Positions 11,552 to 22,047 of a stretch of DNA of 64,000 nt are shown piece after piece; the first letter of the stretch is position 1, and each line of letters starts with the position of its first letter. The translations under genes and the position numbers were made by a program. The stretch comes from Reticulitermes speratus. Its lineage: Eukaryota; Arthropoda; Insecta; Blattodea; Rhinotermitidae. The DNA lies in contig JAJKFL010000026.1 of the NCBI GenBank assembly GCA_021186555.1, positions 4,231,709 through 4,295,708 on the forward strand, in the 5' to 3' direction. Under the pieces are notes generated by a model. The model was not told the DNA's origin. It worked only from the letters and a program-made list of their open reading frames with translations, and searched no databases.

Positions 11552-11843
11552 AGCAATCCCATTACAGGTCTGGACAGGCCCTTAGGGTTCCAGGAGGTTG
11601 AGGCTCCCAGATTTCTAGACAATCGGCACATGGAGGTAGTAAGGTTGTCAGCCCTACGCACCGGTCGCCTTTACCCCCACGAAATATTCCTGGTACTCTT
11701 TTCTGTTAGAGGCTGAGTCGACCCCAAGGCCATAATGAGACCAAAAGCATTATGTCAATGAAAAATCCCAATGACTCCATCGGGAATCGAACCCGCGACC
11801 TTCCAGCTTGTAGCACAGTGCCTCAACCGTCACCGCGTGCCCC
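11552..11843 (-). mobile_element. tRNA-derived SINE, family B, full copy
   Basis: Begins GCAATCCCATTACAGGTC, then CCCAGATTTCTAGACAATCG, GTCAGCCCTACGCACCGG, GAGGCTGAGTCGACCCC and TTATGTCAATGAAAAAT. It ends in a reverse tRNA-like head (GGGAATCGAACCCGCGACCT, CTTGTAGCACAGTGC). Other copies are at 14366-14566 and 18676-18950. Confidence 0.78.
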
Positions 11844-11844
11844 T

Positions 11845-12040
11845 GAAGAGATTTCTCTTTTCTCCAAAATTTCCAGACAGGTTCTGTGGCCCACCCAGCT
11901 TCAATGGATATGGGGGCTTTTTCCACGGGGGTTAAAGCGGTCGGGGCGTAATATTGACCACTCACCTCCATCTAGCTCCCGAGTTTAAGAATGAGTGGAG
12001 GTATACTCCCCCTTATGGTTTCATGACGTGTACAGGGACG
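11845..12040 (+). mobile_element. SINE family A body, headless, copy 4
   Basis: Body only: TCCAGACAGGTTCTGTGGCC, CACGGGGGTTAAAGCGGTCG, TTTAAGAATGAGTGGAGG and ATGGTTTCATGACGTGTACA. It directly follows the family B copy. Confidence 0.75.
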
Positions 12041-13042
12041 AGATGTACTTTTTGTTCTCGGTGAGTTTAGTGATTGCGTGTTGAGGAGGCTGGAGGCTGC
12101 ACAGTGAGGGCCATGTGCCTGACTGGACCCGAACCTGGCCTATTGGTGGATAAGATCACTTGCACTGCTGCTGCCGGTTATTTTGGACGGCCGCTGTTTT
12201 CTTCTATTTTTATTGTTCCTTGCCCGGCGTCAGGATCTCTGTATGCAGCAGAGGTCGTTGCACCTGTGGATGGTTCTTTCGAATTCTGTCTAAACTGAGA
12301 ATTATGTACGGCAATCTTTCGTACCGGAGTTCCATGTAACGTGAATTTTTTGCGATAGGAATTTTTCTGCATGGTGTTTTATGGCTATTAAAAGGAAATA
12401 GTCCTTTCGAACGTACCTTTTTTTCTCTCTCTCTCTCTCTCTCTCCCGATCTTCTAAAGGCAATGGTCTTCAAACTCTCTGGCGTTTTGGGGGCACACGC
12501 AGCTGAAGCTGAATTTTCGCGGGGCCTCTTTGAAGGAAAAGTGTAGTTTTTATGTGCGAAAACGTATTTTAAACTTTTATTACAAATAAAGCACTTAGGC
12601 GCGTGTATGAAAATTGATTTATTTTGCTAAGCAAACGCAACGCAGGTTATTCGAGAACGCATGGAGACAATGCCAAATCCGATCAAAAATTTTTTTTTTA
12701 TCAAAATTGTATTTACCGTTTTCGTTACAAATAAATAGACTTGTGGAGTCCCTGCTAGTCGCCTCTGGTACTTCCAGGGTTACGCGGACGCACGTTGAAA
12801 GCCGCTGGTCTTTGGTCGTGGTTTCCAGACTTACACAGTTCGCGGAACGCCTGGACATGACGGTGCTCTGTGGATCACAAATGAAAACGTGAGACTTTAT
12901 GCAGTCTTTCGAACTAGATAAAATACTGTTACCGGAAAATACGTTACTAAATTGGGCAGACAGGCGGGGCTTTTAAAAAGAGATAGCTAGAAGCATGTAG
13001 AATTGAGGGAAAGTTGCCTATTAATCGTGTAAATACCAAGAA
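12041..13042. other. Unassigned; (TC)n run
   Basis: A pyrimidine dinucleotide run at about 12421-12446. The frame at 12074-12298 has no recognised domain. Nothing else supported. Confidence 0.4.
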
Positions 13043-13292
13043 AAGGTAAAGGTAACCGTCCCGTAACGTGTCATGAAGGTCCAGGGGGCGAGTACAGGTA
13101 TAGCTCTACGCATTCTTAATCTCGGCACTATGTGGGTGGCCAATGCCACGCCCCGGCCGCTTTACTTCCGGGAAAGAGACCCGGTACCCGTTGTACAGGA
13201 GGCTGGGTGGACTGCATTGCTTGTCTGGACGGGTGTGAGAAAGAGAAAAATCACTTGCCCGCACCCCGGTTTGAACCCCGAACTGTCCAGCT
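13043..13292 (-). mobile_element. SINE family A, copy 5, minus strand
   Basis: Starts GGTAAAGGTAACCGTCCCGT, then CATTCTTAATCTCGGCAC, CCCCGGCCGCTTTAC and reverse box B (GGTTTGAACCCCG). The head is cut short where the 114-bp element begins at about 13295. Confidence 0.8.
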
Positions 13293-13294
13293 GA

Positions 13295-14600
13295 ATTATA
13301 TTTAAAGATCCAGGTCGTACCGCGCAGTAAACACACTCCGTCTCAGTTATACAAACCAGTCAGTTAATGTTGTACAGTGAAATAATCGCTGTTTGTTCTG
13401 AGATCCACACAAAACACATAAATACACTGTGTGGGCAGAACGTAGAATTTGTGAAAGTTAAACATGGTGGTACATATAGTAACCACTGGGCTTTAGGTGT
13501 GTACATATAAAGATACAGTCCGTACCGCGCAGTAAACACTCCGTCTCAGTTATACAAACCAGTCAGTTAATGCTGTACAGTGAAATAATCGCTGTTTGTT
13601 CTGAGATCCACACAAAACACATAAATACAGTCCGTACCACGCAGTAAACACACTCCGTCTTAGTTATACAAACCAATCAGTTAATGCTGTACAGTGAAAT
13701 AATCGCTGTTTGTTCTGAGACCCACACAAAACACATAAATACAGTCCGTACCGCGCAGTAAACACTCCGTCTCAGTTATACAAACCAATCAGTTAATGCT
13801 GTACAGTGAAATAATCGCTGTTTGTTCTGAGATCCACACAAAACACATAAATACAGTCCGTACTGCGCAGTAAACACACTCCGTCTCAGTTATACAAACC
13901 AGTCAGTTAATGCTGTACAGTGAAATAATCGCTGTTTGTTCTGAGATCCACACAAAACACATAAATACAGTCCGTACCGCGCAGTAAACACACCGTCTCA
14001 GTTATACAAACCAGTCAGTTAATGCTGTACAGTGAAATAATCGGTGTTTGTTCTGAGATCCACACAAAACACATAAATACAGTCCGTACCGCGCAGTAAA
14101 CACACTACGTCTCAGTTATACAAACCAGTCAGTTAATGCTGTACAGGGAAATAATCGCTGTTTGTTCTGAGATCCACACAAAACACATAAATACAGTCCG
14201 TACCGCGCAGTAAACACACTCCGTCACAGTTATACAAACCAGTCAGTTAATGCTGTACAGTGAAATAATCGCTGTTTCTTCTGAGATCCACACAAAACAC
14301 ATAAATACACTGTGTGGGCAGAACGTAGAATTTGTGAATGCTAAACTGGTGGTACATATAGTAACTTCCTTCCGGCCGCACTATGGCCCTGGGTCGACTC
14401 AGCCTTTAACAGAAATGAGTACCAGGAATATTTCCTGGGGATAAAGGCGGCCGGTGCGCAGGGCTGACAACCTTACCGCCTTCATGTGCCGATTGTCTAG
14501 AAATCTGTGAGCCTCAACCTCATGGAACCCTCAGGGCCTGTCCAGGCCTGTAATGGGATTGGTTTTACATATAGTAACCACTGGATTTTAAGTAATTAAC
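13295..14600 (+). repeat. 114-bp repeat elements: single-copy unit then 7-copy array, tail split by a SINE
   Basis: The first element has a TATTTAAAG head at about 13299, one unit and a tail to 13495. The second has a head CATATAAAGATACAGTCCG at about 13506, seven units (starts near 13518, 13627, 13741, 13853, 13967, 14079, 14191), then a tail interrupted at 14365 by a family B SINE and resuming at 14567. Confidence 0.88.
14366..14566 (+). mobile_element. SINE family B inserted in the 114-bp element tail
   Basis: A 201-bp headless family B segment (GGGTCGACTCAGCCTTTAAC, AAAGGCGGCCGGTGCGCAGG, CCTGTAATGGGATTGG). It is flanked by a 12-bp target duplication ACATATAGTAAC at 14354-14365 and 14567-14578. 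Removing it restores the tail of the host repeat, so it arrived later. Confidence 0.85.
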
Positions 14601-15005
14601 TTATTTGTCCCACGAATTGTAGAAATATCTCCACGATGACACCCGTGTTCCGCCGGTAAGCGCCGATATCGTGCCACCATTCCCAGCGCGTCACAAAACG
14701 TCCGACGTGAATGTATTGTCCATGTGTGGTTTGCATCCTTGTGACGCAAACATCAGATATTCCGTCTGCGTTTGTCGCGGGAAGCTGCTCTGAAGGTCTT
14801 AACATTTATGTATGTCAGATACAAGTCAGTTTCGTTGCGTCGAATGTATGGGTTCTGGTAATAATTGAAAAGGGTCGGAAGTGCTGATCGCCGAAAAGCG
14901 GGGGACGCCTGTATTGTGTTGAACTGCGGTATCGGCAACATGTCGAAACATGTTGCAAATGAAAGTTACAGTCGTGATCAGTACCTTTGTATTATATTAC
15001 ACTAC

Positions 15006-15225
15006 ATTGTTTGAATCTCGGTACGGACAAGAGATTTTTCTCTTGGTCGAAACGTCCAGACAGGTTTTGGGTCCCACCCATCCTCCTTTTTTGTGTTCTT
15101 TTTCCGGGGTAAAGCAGGGTAAAGCGGCTTGGGCGTAAAGTTAACCATTCAACATCCACCTAGTTAAGAATTAGTGGAGCTATACCTCTCCTTCCGTATG
15201 TGCCTTTACGACGTGAACATGGGGG
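15006..15225 (+). mobile_element. SINE family A, 5'-truncated, copy 6
   Basis: Begins at the box B end (TTGAATCTCGGTACGG), then TCGAAACGTCCAGACAGG, GGGGTAAAG, TTAAGAATTAGTGGAGCTAT and GTGCCTTTACGACGTGAACA. Confidence 0.75.
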
Positions 15226-15606
15226 AAAAAATTTGTCTATATCACATATAATTGCTTACCAATTTTTACAGTTATTCGGTACTGTTTAGTTAATTAGTGT
15301 GATAATTGTTTTGTTGTCTAGATAAAAGTCCGTTTAGTTACCGAGTGAATCAGCGTAACTGGCGTTCAGTTTGTCGGTCAGTGACCTAGCAGCTATTATA
15401 TGCAGTTCATCGCATATTTGCTGTCCACGTGTTGGGTGCGGCGTGTTTCGGCTTCGCGAAATGGGACCGCACAACCCACGCTGCCATGTTCTGTGTGCGT
15501 GGGAGCGGGAGGAGGGGGGAACCTTTGGCGTCTCTTTAACAGACCAAGGGCGTCCCCATTCTCGGCGCCGTAAGACTTTTGGTTCATTCACTGCTGGGTG
15601 TGAGAA

Positions 15607-15661
<55 letters not shown>
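15607..15661 (+). repeat. Poly(G) tract, 55 bases
   Basis: Fifty-five consecutive G, with flanks ending GTGAGAA and beginning AATAACC. It is responsible for the apparent poly-Gly and poly-Pro open frames around it. It is either a true homopolymer with strong G-quadruplex potential or a sequencing or assembly artefact. Confidence 0.9.
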
Positions 15662-15662
<1 letters not shown>

Positions 15663-15825
15663 ATAACCATGGCAACAAGGTTCGTCCTCTTCCCGTGAAT
15701 GGAGCCTGCAAGCGATATAAACCGCGCGTGTGAGGCGGTGCGCTGCCTTTGGCCCTTGTGGAATGCGAGTCATATCGCAAGCCGACGCTTTGTCACGCAG
15801 TATCTGATAAACATCTTCTTGGACT

Positions 15826-15910
15826 TCTTGACCCTTGAAGATGGGACCGATACGTTGTCCCGAAACGTTGTTAGAGGATTACAACTCGACGCTGCGTAAT
15901 ATCCCAGAAG
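15826..15910 (+). repeat. Single arm of the 8.8-kb inverted-repeat family
   Basis: Contains CTTGACCCTTGAAGATGGGA, CCGATACGTTGTCCCGAAAC, GAGGATTACAACTCGACGCT and CCAGAAGAACGCAGATC. It matches the right arm at 8917-9001 and retains the intact GTCCCGAAAC pairing. No inverted partner seen nearby. Confidence 0.65.
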
Positions 15911-16309
15911 AACGCAGATCTTATCTAATAAACTGATTATTTTTCCGATAAATCTTCTGGGTTTGTGGCACCTTGGAAACCGGTAGAAACTTAATGATGT
16001 TTCGGAGGAACCTGCAGCCTGAATTTTAAGAATATAAGAAGGTGATGTCTGTTACTTTGTGCAACAAGACATGCTCTTGTACTGAAGCGCAAGGTCTTGG
16101 TGTCCTCATAATAATTGTTTGAAGACTAGGGATAAATAAAAGTATTTTATTTTCAATGCTCCCCGATTTCCGAAGGAGCATTTGCTTTGGAAAGTTCCCA
16201 GGTGGCGGCCATTTGTCCTTCTGGTAAGAGCAACGTGTAGCTGAAGACGAGTATGGAGCATTGGTGGTATGATACTGACGGGAAACCGAGTTGGAGACTG
16301 AATTTAACC

Positions 16310-17640
16310 TGAATTACATTTAAACATTCAGTCCGTACCGCGCAGTAAACACACTCCGTCCCAGTTACACAAACCAGTCAGTTAATGCTGTACAGTGAAA
16401 TAATCGCTGTTTGTTCTGAGATCCACACAAAACACATAAATACAGTCCGTACCGCGCAGTAAACACTCCGTCTCAGTTATACAAACCAGTCAGTTAATGT
16501 TGTACAGTGAAATAATCGCTGTTTGTTCTGAGATCCACACAAAACACATAAATACAGTCCGTACCGCGCAGTAAACACTCCGTCTCAGTTATACAAACCA
16601 GTCAGTTAATGCTGTACAGTGAAATAATCGCTGTTTGTTCTGAGATCCACACAAAACACATAAATACAGTCCGTACCGCGCAGTAAACACTCCGTCTCAG
16701 TTATACAAACCAGTCAGTTAATGTTGTACAGTGAAATAATCGCTGTTTGTTCTGAGATCCACACAAAACACATAAATACAGTCCGTACCGCGCAGTAAAC
16801 ACTCCGTCTCAGTTATACAAACCAGTCAGTTAATGCTGTACAGTGAAATAATCGCTGTTTGTTCTGAGATCCACACAAAACACATAAATACAGTCCGTAC
16901 CGCGCAGTAAACACACTCCATCTCAGTTATACAAACCAATCAGTTAATGTCGTACAGTGAAATAATCGCTGTTTGTTCTGAGATCCACACAAAACACATA
17001 AATACAGTCCGTACCGCGCAGTAAACACACTCCATCTCAGTTATACAAACCAGTCAGTTAATGCTGTACAGTGAAATAATCGCTGTTTGTTCTGAGATCC
17101 ACACAAAACACATAAATACAGTCCGTACTGCGCAGTAAACACACTCCATCTCAGTTATACAAACCAATCAGTTAATGCTGTACAGTGAAATAATCGCTGT
17201 TTGTTCTGAGATCCACACAAAACACATAAATACAGTCCGTACCGCGCAGTAAACACACTCCGTCTCAGTTATACAAACCAGTCAGTTAATGCTGTACAGT
17301 GAAATAATCGCTGTTTGTTCTGAGATCCACACAAAACACATAAATACACTGTGTGGGCAGAACGTAGAATTGTTGAATGTTAAACGTGGCGGTACATATA
17401 GTAACCACAGACTAACATTAACCTGAATATATATAAAGACCCAGTCCGTACCGCGCAGTAAACACACTCCGTCTCAGTTATACAAACCAGTCAGTTAATG
17501 CTGTACAGTGAAATAATCGCTGTTTGTTCTGAGATCCACACAAAACACATAAATACACTGTGTGGGCAGAACGTAGAATTTGTGAATGTTAAGCCTGGTG
17601 GTACGTATAGTAACCACTGGGCTTTACATGAGTTCCCATC
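16310..17640 (+). repeat. 114-bp repeat elements: 9-copy array then single-copy unit
   Basis: Head TTTAACCTGAATTACATTTAAAC, nine units (starts near 16330, 16441, 16553, 16665, 16777, 16889, 17003, 17117, 17231; several lack a CA, so the period is 112-114), and a tail to about 17408. A second element follows, with the head ATTAACCTGAATATATATAA, one unit and a tail to about 17628. Confidence 0.88.
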
Positions 17641-18675
17641 CCATGTGATGAACCTTGCCAGTATGGCTCTCTGGGGTTGAACCGAGGCTGATAGGGCTTA
17701 CGTTTACTGAGTAAAACCACCCTGCATTCCAGCTATTTATTTCAAACGAATACTATTTCCAACCAGCTAGCGCTTAGGGCTGGTTGATATAGACAGGGGA
17801 GGCTGGGGGAAGTGTTACGGGCAGCAGAAGTAGGAATGATTCGATCGGCATCACTCTCGCTATTCGTTAGAACTTCTTGGAGGATTCACGGTGGTCTTTC
17901 CTACGGTTTCCCCTGCGAGTTATGTTACCCCGCTACTAGCCCGTGTCGGAGAAGTTATCGCTGTAGCACGGCGATTTGGCATTGTGTTTGCGAGCGAGAT
18001 AGTCGCAATATGGAAGGGGGGAGAGGCGTTTTGTTAGTTTGTTTGAACGATGCTGCATCAGATACATAGGTTGTTTAGCCGGTGATAGTATACACCTCTG
18101 ATTATGGTAAAGTGGGAGGAACTGTAGTGTATACATTTCTGTAAAGTTTTGCAGTGCTAAATTGCGTGACTCCGTGACGTAACGCAGTTTCAAAAAGTTG
18201 GAAAAAAGAAAATAGGAAAATGAAATATAAAATTTTTGAAACGCGCGCCGAGTTTTCCTTGCGGAAATGAAAGCGTAATGCGACGAAGGTGGTGGAAGAA
18301 TACTGCTGGGCGATGACACAGACGGCGGGGCGCTCATGCTGCGGCCGATCAGGTTACAGTGTGTTGGAGTTTGGATTTCAACTGGACTCGCTTGTATGTA
18401 CATATATGCTTGACCATGTCTGTACACAGTTTGGAATTCTGCCCGAATTTCCGGAAAGTTAACTGGTGCGTAAGTCTGTGAATGTCCGTAATCCTTTCGT
18501 TGACCCTTGACATGCGTATAGACGGATGGACAGCGCTGTGTGCGGGTGTTTGAACGCACCTAACATTGTTACGTTCTGCGTAGCTTGACGTGTTGTACAG
18601 CGTGCGTGACTAATGACGCACTTCCACCAACGCCACATTTCACAAAAATCCGTTTACCATTTTGCAAACTCTGTA
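17640..18675. other. Unassigned; 207-codon minus-strand frame of unknown meaning
   Basis: The minus frame 17936-18559 is the longest open frame not explained by tandem repeats or homopolymers. It is rich in Ser, Tyr and basic residues, with no recognised domain, signal peptide or splice support. I treat it as chance or repeat-derived. Confidence 0.3.
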
Positions 18676-18950
18676 GTAAAGGTAAAGCAATCCCATTACA
18701 GGTCCTTAGGTTTCCAGGGCTCCCAGATTTTTAGACAATCGGTGGTAAGGTTGTCAGCCCTACGCACCGGCCGCCTTTACCCCCCCCCCCCCCCCCCCCA
18801 GGAAATTATCCTGGTACTCATTTCTGTTAGAGGCTGAGTCGACCCCAGGGCCATAGTGCGGCCGGAAGGATTATGTCAATGAAAAATTCCAACACCATCG
18901 GGAATTGAACCAGCGACGTTCCGGCTTGTAGCGCAGTGCTTTATCCTTTT
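18676..18950 (-). mobile_element. SINE family B, third copy
   Basis: Has GCAATCCCATTACAGGTCC, GTCAGCCCTACGCACCGGCC, a 20-base poly(C) run at 18780-18799, GAGGCTGAGTCGACCCC, and the reverse head (CGGGAATTGAACCAGCGACG, CTTGTAGCGCAGTGC). Confidence 0.75.
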
Positions 18951-19735
18951 TTACCTTTTTACTTCTGTAAGAGTGTGCATTCAGTCTACCAGAAACTAAA
19001 CGAAACAAAATCCTTTCCTGATTTCGCCGTGCAAGCGGGCCGGTTTTAAGTTGAACACCCTGTATTTCAGAATCTTTATTTTAAAGTCGTCACTTTAACG
19101 TCCTTCTCAGATCCAGCCCAGTGTAATTCAGTTTCATTACATGTCAAAGCCGTTCATAAAAACTAACACTGGTTTTATGCAAGCATAAACAAGGACTATG
19201 TACTAATATAGTAAAAGTTTTTATTTAATACGGATTTGTTAGAGAAGGACATTTCGCTTTCTTTTAAAAATGATAGTACAATGCACGCCTCCCCCCCCCC
19301 CCCCCACAGCCCCCTTCGTTGGCCTTATCTCATATTTTAGTTTCATATAATATTGTAGAGTAAAATTTTGTTAAACATCCGTGGGTCATACCTTTTAAAT
19401 TTCATCACGTCTTACAGATTTTTAAAAATTTACGGATTCCGCCCCCCCCCCCCCCCCATTGAATGCCATTTAGTTAGATTATGCACATTGCTGCTTTGAG
19501 AATGAAGTACATTTTCTCCCCGTGCTTTGAATTGACAAATTGCTGGTCAGTTTTTTTTAAACAATCCCTTGAGCGCTATCTTCAAAGTCACCATTGTACA
19601 TTATTACAGATCAGCAGAACCAAATGATGGTGTTTGTTGAATCACACCTAGTTCTATGCCGGTCACCATATCCCCAAATAAAGAAGTGAATTCCCTCTAA
19701 TCTGAAATGAAACGAAGGCTCTATAAGAGTAACAT
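18951..19735. other. Unassigned; poly(C) runs and a TIR-like end
   Basis: Two poly(C) tracts of 15 or more bases at 19291-19305 and 19442-19456. TTAAGTTGAACACCCTGTA near 19045 looks like a lone Tc1/mariner terminus. Confidence 0.4.
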
Positions 19736-21416
19736 GAACCATTGTAGTTAGTGTGTTGGAAACTGGAGTGAGCATAGAACCATTGTAGTTAGTCTGTTGG
19801 AAACTGGAGTGAGCATAGAACCATTGTAGTTAGTGTGTTGGAAACTGGAGTGAGCATAGAACCATTGTAGTTAGTCTGTTGGAAACTGGAGTGAGCATAG
19901 AACCATTGTAGTTAGTCTGTTGGAAACTGGAGTGAGCATAGAACCATTGTAGTTAGTGTGTTGGAAACTGGAGTGAGCATAGAACCATTGTAGTTAGTGT
20001 GTTGGAAACTGGAGTGAGCATAGAACCATTGTAGTTAGTCTGTTGGAAACTGGAGTGAGCATAGAACCATTGTAGTTAGTGTGTTGGAAACTGGAGTGAG
20101 CATAGAACCATTGTAGTTAGTGTGTTGGAAACTGGAGTGAGCATAGAACCATTGTAGTTAGTCTGTTGGAAACTGGAGTGAGCATAGAACCATTGTAGTT
20201 AGTGTGTTGGAAACTGGAGTGAGCATAGAACCATTGTAGTTAGTGTGTTGGAAACGGGAGTGAGCATAGAACCATTGTAGTTAGTGTGTTGGAAACTGGA
20301 GTGAGCATAGAACCATTGTAGTTAGTGTGTTGGAAACTGGAGTGAGCATAGAACCATTGTAGTTAGTGTGTTGGAAACTGGAGTGAGCATAGAACCATTG
20401 TAGTTAGTGTGTTGGAAACTGGAGTGAGCATAGAACCATTGTAGTTAGTCTGTTGGAAACTGGAGTGAGCATAGAACCATTGTAGTTAGTCTGTTGGAAA
20501 CTGGAGTGAGCATAGAACCATTGTAGTTAGTGTGTTGGAAACTGGAGTGAGCATAGAACCATTGTAGTTAGTGTGTTGGAAACTGGAGTGAGCATAGAAC
20601 CATTGTAGTTAGTCTGTTGGAAACTGGAGTGAGCATAGAACCATTGTAGTTAGTGTGTTGGAAACTGGAGTGAGCATAGAACCATTGTAGTTAGTGTGTT
20701 GGAAACTGGAGTGAGCATAGAACCATTGTAGTTGGTGTGTTGGAAACTGGAGTGAGCATAGAACTATTGTAGTTAGTGTGTTGGAAACTGGAGTGAGCAT
20801 AGAACCATTGTAGTTAGTGTGTTGGAAACTGGAGTGAGCATAGAACCATTGTAGTTAGTGTGTTGGAAACTGGAGTGAGCATAGAACCATTGTAGTTGGT
20901 GTGTTGGAAACTGGAGTGAGCATAGAACCATTGTAGTTAGTGTGTTGGAAACTGGAGTGAGCATAGAACTATTGTAGTTAGTGTGTTGGAAACTGGAGTG
21001 AGCATAGAACCATTGTAGTTGGTGTGTTGGAAACTGGAGTGAGCATAGAACCATTGTAGTTAGTGTGTTGGAAACTGGAGTGAGCATAGAACTATTGTAG
21101 TTAGTGTGTTGGAAACTGGAGTGAGCATAGAACCATTGTAGTTGGTGTGTTGGAAACTGGAGTGAGTATAGAACCATTGTAGTTAGTGTGTTGGAAACTG
21201 GAGTGAGCATAGAACCATTGTAGTTAGTGTGCTGGAAACTGGAGTGAGCATAGAACTGTTGTAGTTAGTGTGTTGGAAACTGGAGTGAGCATAGAACCAT
21301 TGTAGTTAGTGTGTTGGAAACTGGAGTGAGCATAGAACTATTGTAGTTAATGTGTTGGAAACTGGAGTGAGCATAGAACCATTGTAGTTAGTGTGTTGGA
21401 AACTGGAGTGAGCATA
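19736..21416 (+). repeat. 41-bp minisatellite, exactly 41 copies
   Basis: Unit GAACCATTGTAGTTAGTGTG plus TTGGAAACTGGAGTGAGCATA. Forty-one copies keep a strict 41-bp period. Variants recur non-randomly: GTCTGTTGG against GTGTGTTGG in the left half, and GAACTATTG and TTGGTGTG in the right half. It ends 115 bp before the first visible coding exon. The long minus-strand open frames over it are frame-cycling by-products. Confidence 0.96.
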
Positions 21417-21531
21417 GAAAATCCGCGTTCACATATTTTGATAGCGCGTCGGCATTCCAACAGAACTTCAATGTGGTTAGACTGCAGGTTAATGGAACGG
21501 TATTCATAAAGTCCTGTTTCCATTGTTTCAG

Positions 21532-21767
21532 GTTCATCACCAAGAGTTCGATTGCAAGGAAACATCTGAATTTCAAGTGCTGAAGAAACAGAAACTGGAT
21601 GTGGCTCTTGATCCTTACAACACGTACGTGTATCCTGTGGCAGACCCAAGTAACCACATCTTTTGGTATGAATCCTGGGCACGCATGTCTGCCTTTAGGC
21701 CTTGGCCATCTCTTCTTTCCAAGGAGGTCAAAGGGCAGCCTCAACCGCCACCTGTTTTTAGGGACAG
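21532..21767 (+). CDS. Coding exon (first of five visible) of an unidentified nuclear-type protein
   Basis: Internal exon of a plus-strand gene that I cannot name. It runs from an AG acceptor (TTTCAG/GTTCAT) to a strong donor (GACAG/GTAAGT), 78 codons plus 2 nt, and is open throughout. The peptide starts charged (DCKETSEFQVLKKQKLD), then has an aromatic-rich stretch (NTYVYPVADPSNHIFWYESW) and PWPSLLSKE followed by a proline run. That composition is unlike the repeats around it. There is no initiator ATG, so the 5' end of the gene lies upstream, either in the repeat-rich first 21 kb or outside the window; I found no exon there. The exon is only 115 bp after a 41-copy minisatellite. The spliced phase joins exactly to the exon at 25024. 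Exon call fairly sure; function unknown. Confidence 0.72.
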
Positions 21768-22047
21768 GTAAGTGTAGGTCGTGACTTACATTTGAGAGCG
21801 TCAGTTTGAGTTTCTGCCACATCGCGGTCTCTCCTCGTAATTTTCTTCAGCCTCTCCATATGAACGTTTCTGTAGTATATGTGCCTGAAAGACGTCATGA
21901 CCGTCACCTTTCAGTTCTTGCCTATTCACAACTCGTGACCATATTCCTGTTTAATCACTGGAGTCCAAGGAGGCTAGATGAATGGCCGATGGAGCAGTCA
22001 GTTGTAGCGTAGTGTGACTGTACACTTAGTGACTGAAATGCAGTGGG

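Noticed and set aside
12074..12298. 74-codon frame as a possible upstream exon
   Set aside because: No convincing acceptor/donor pair in phase with the exon at 21532.
15334..15780. Poly-Pro and poly-Gly frames on both strands
   Set aside because: Driven by the 55-base poly(G) run.
17936..18559. 207-codon minus-strand frame
   Set aside because: No recognised domain, splice sites or repeat homology; could be chance. Listed only as unassigned sequence.
20609..21210. Minus-strand repetitive open frames (SNTLTTMVLCSLQFPT type)
   Set aside because: Frame-cycling translation of the 41-bp minisatellite.
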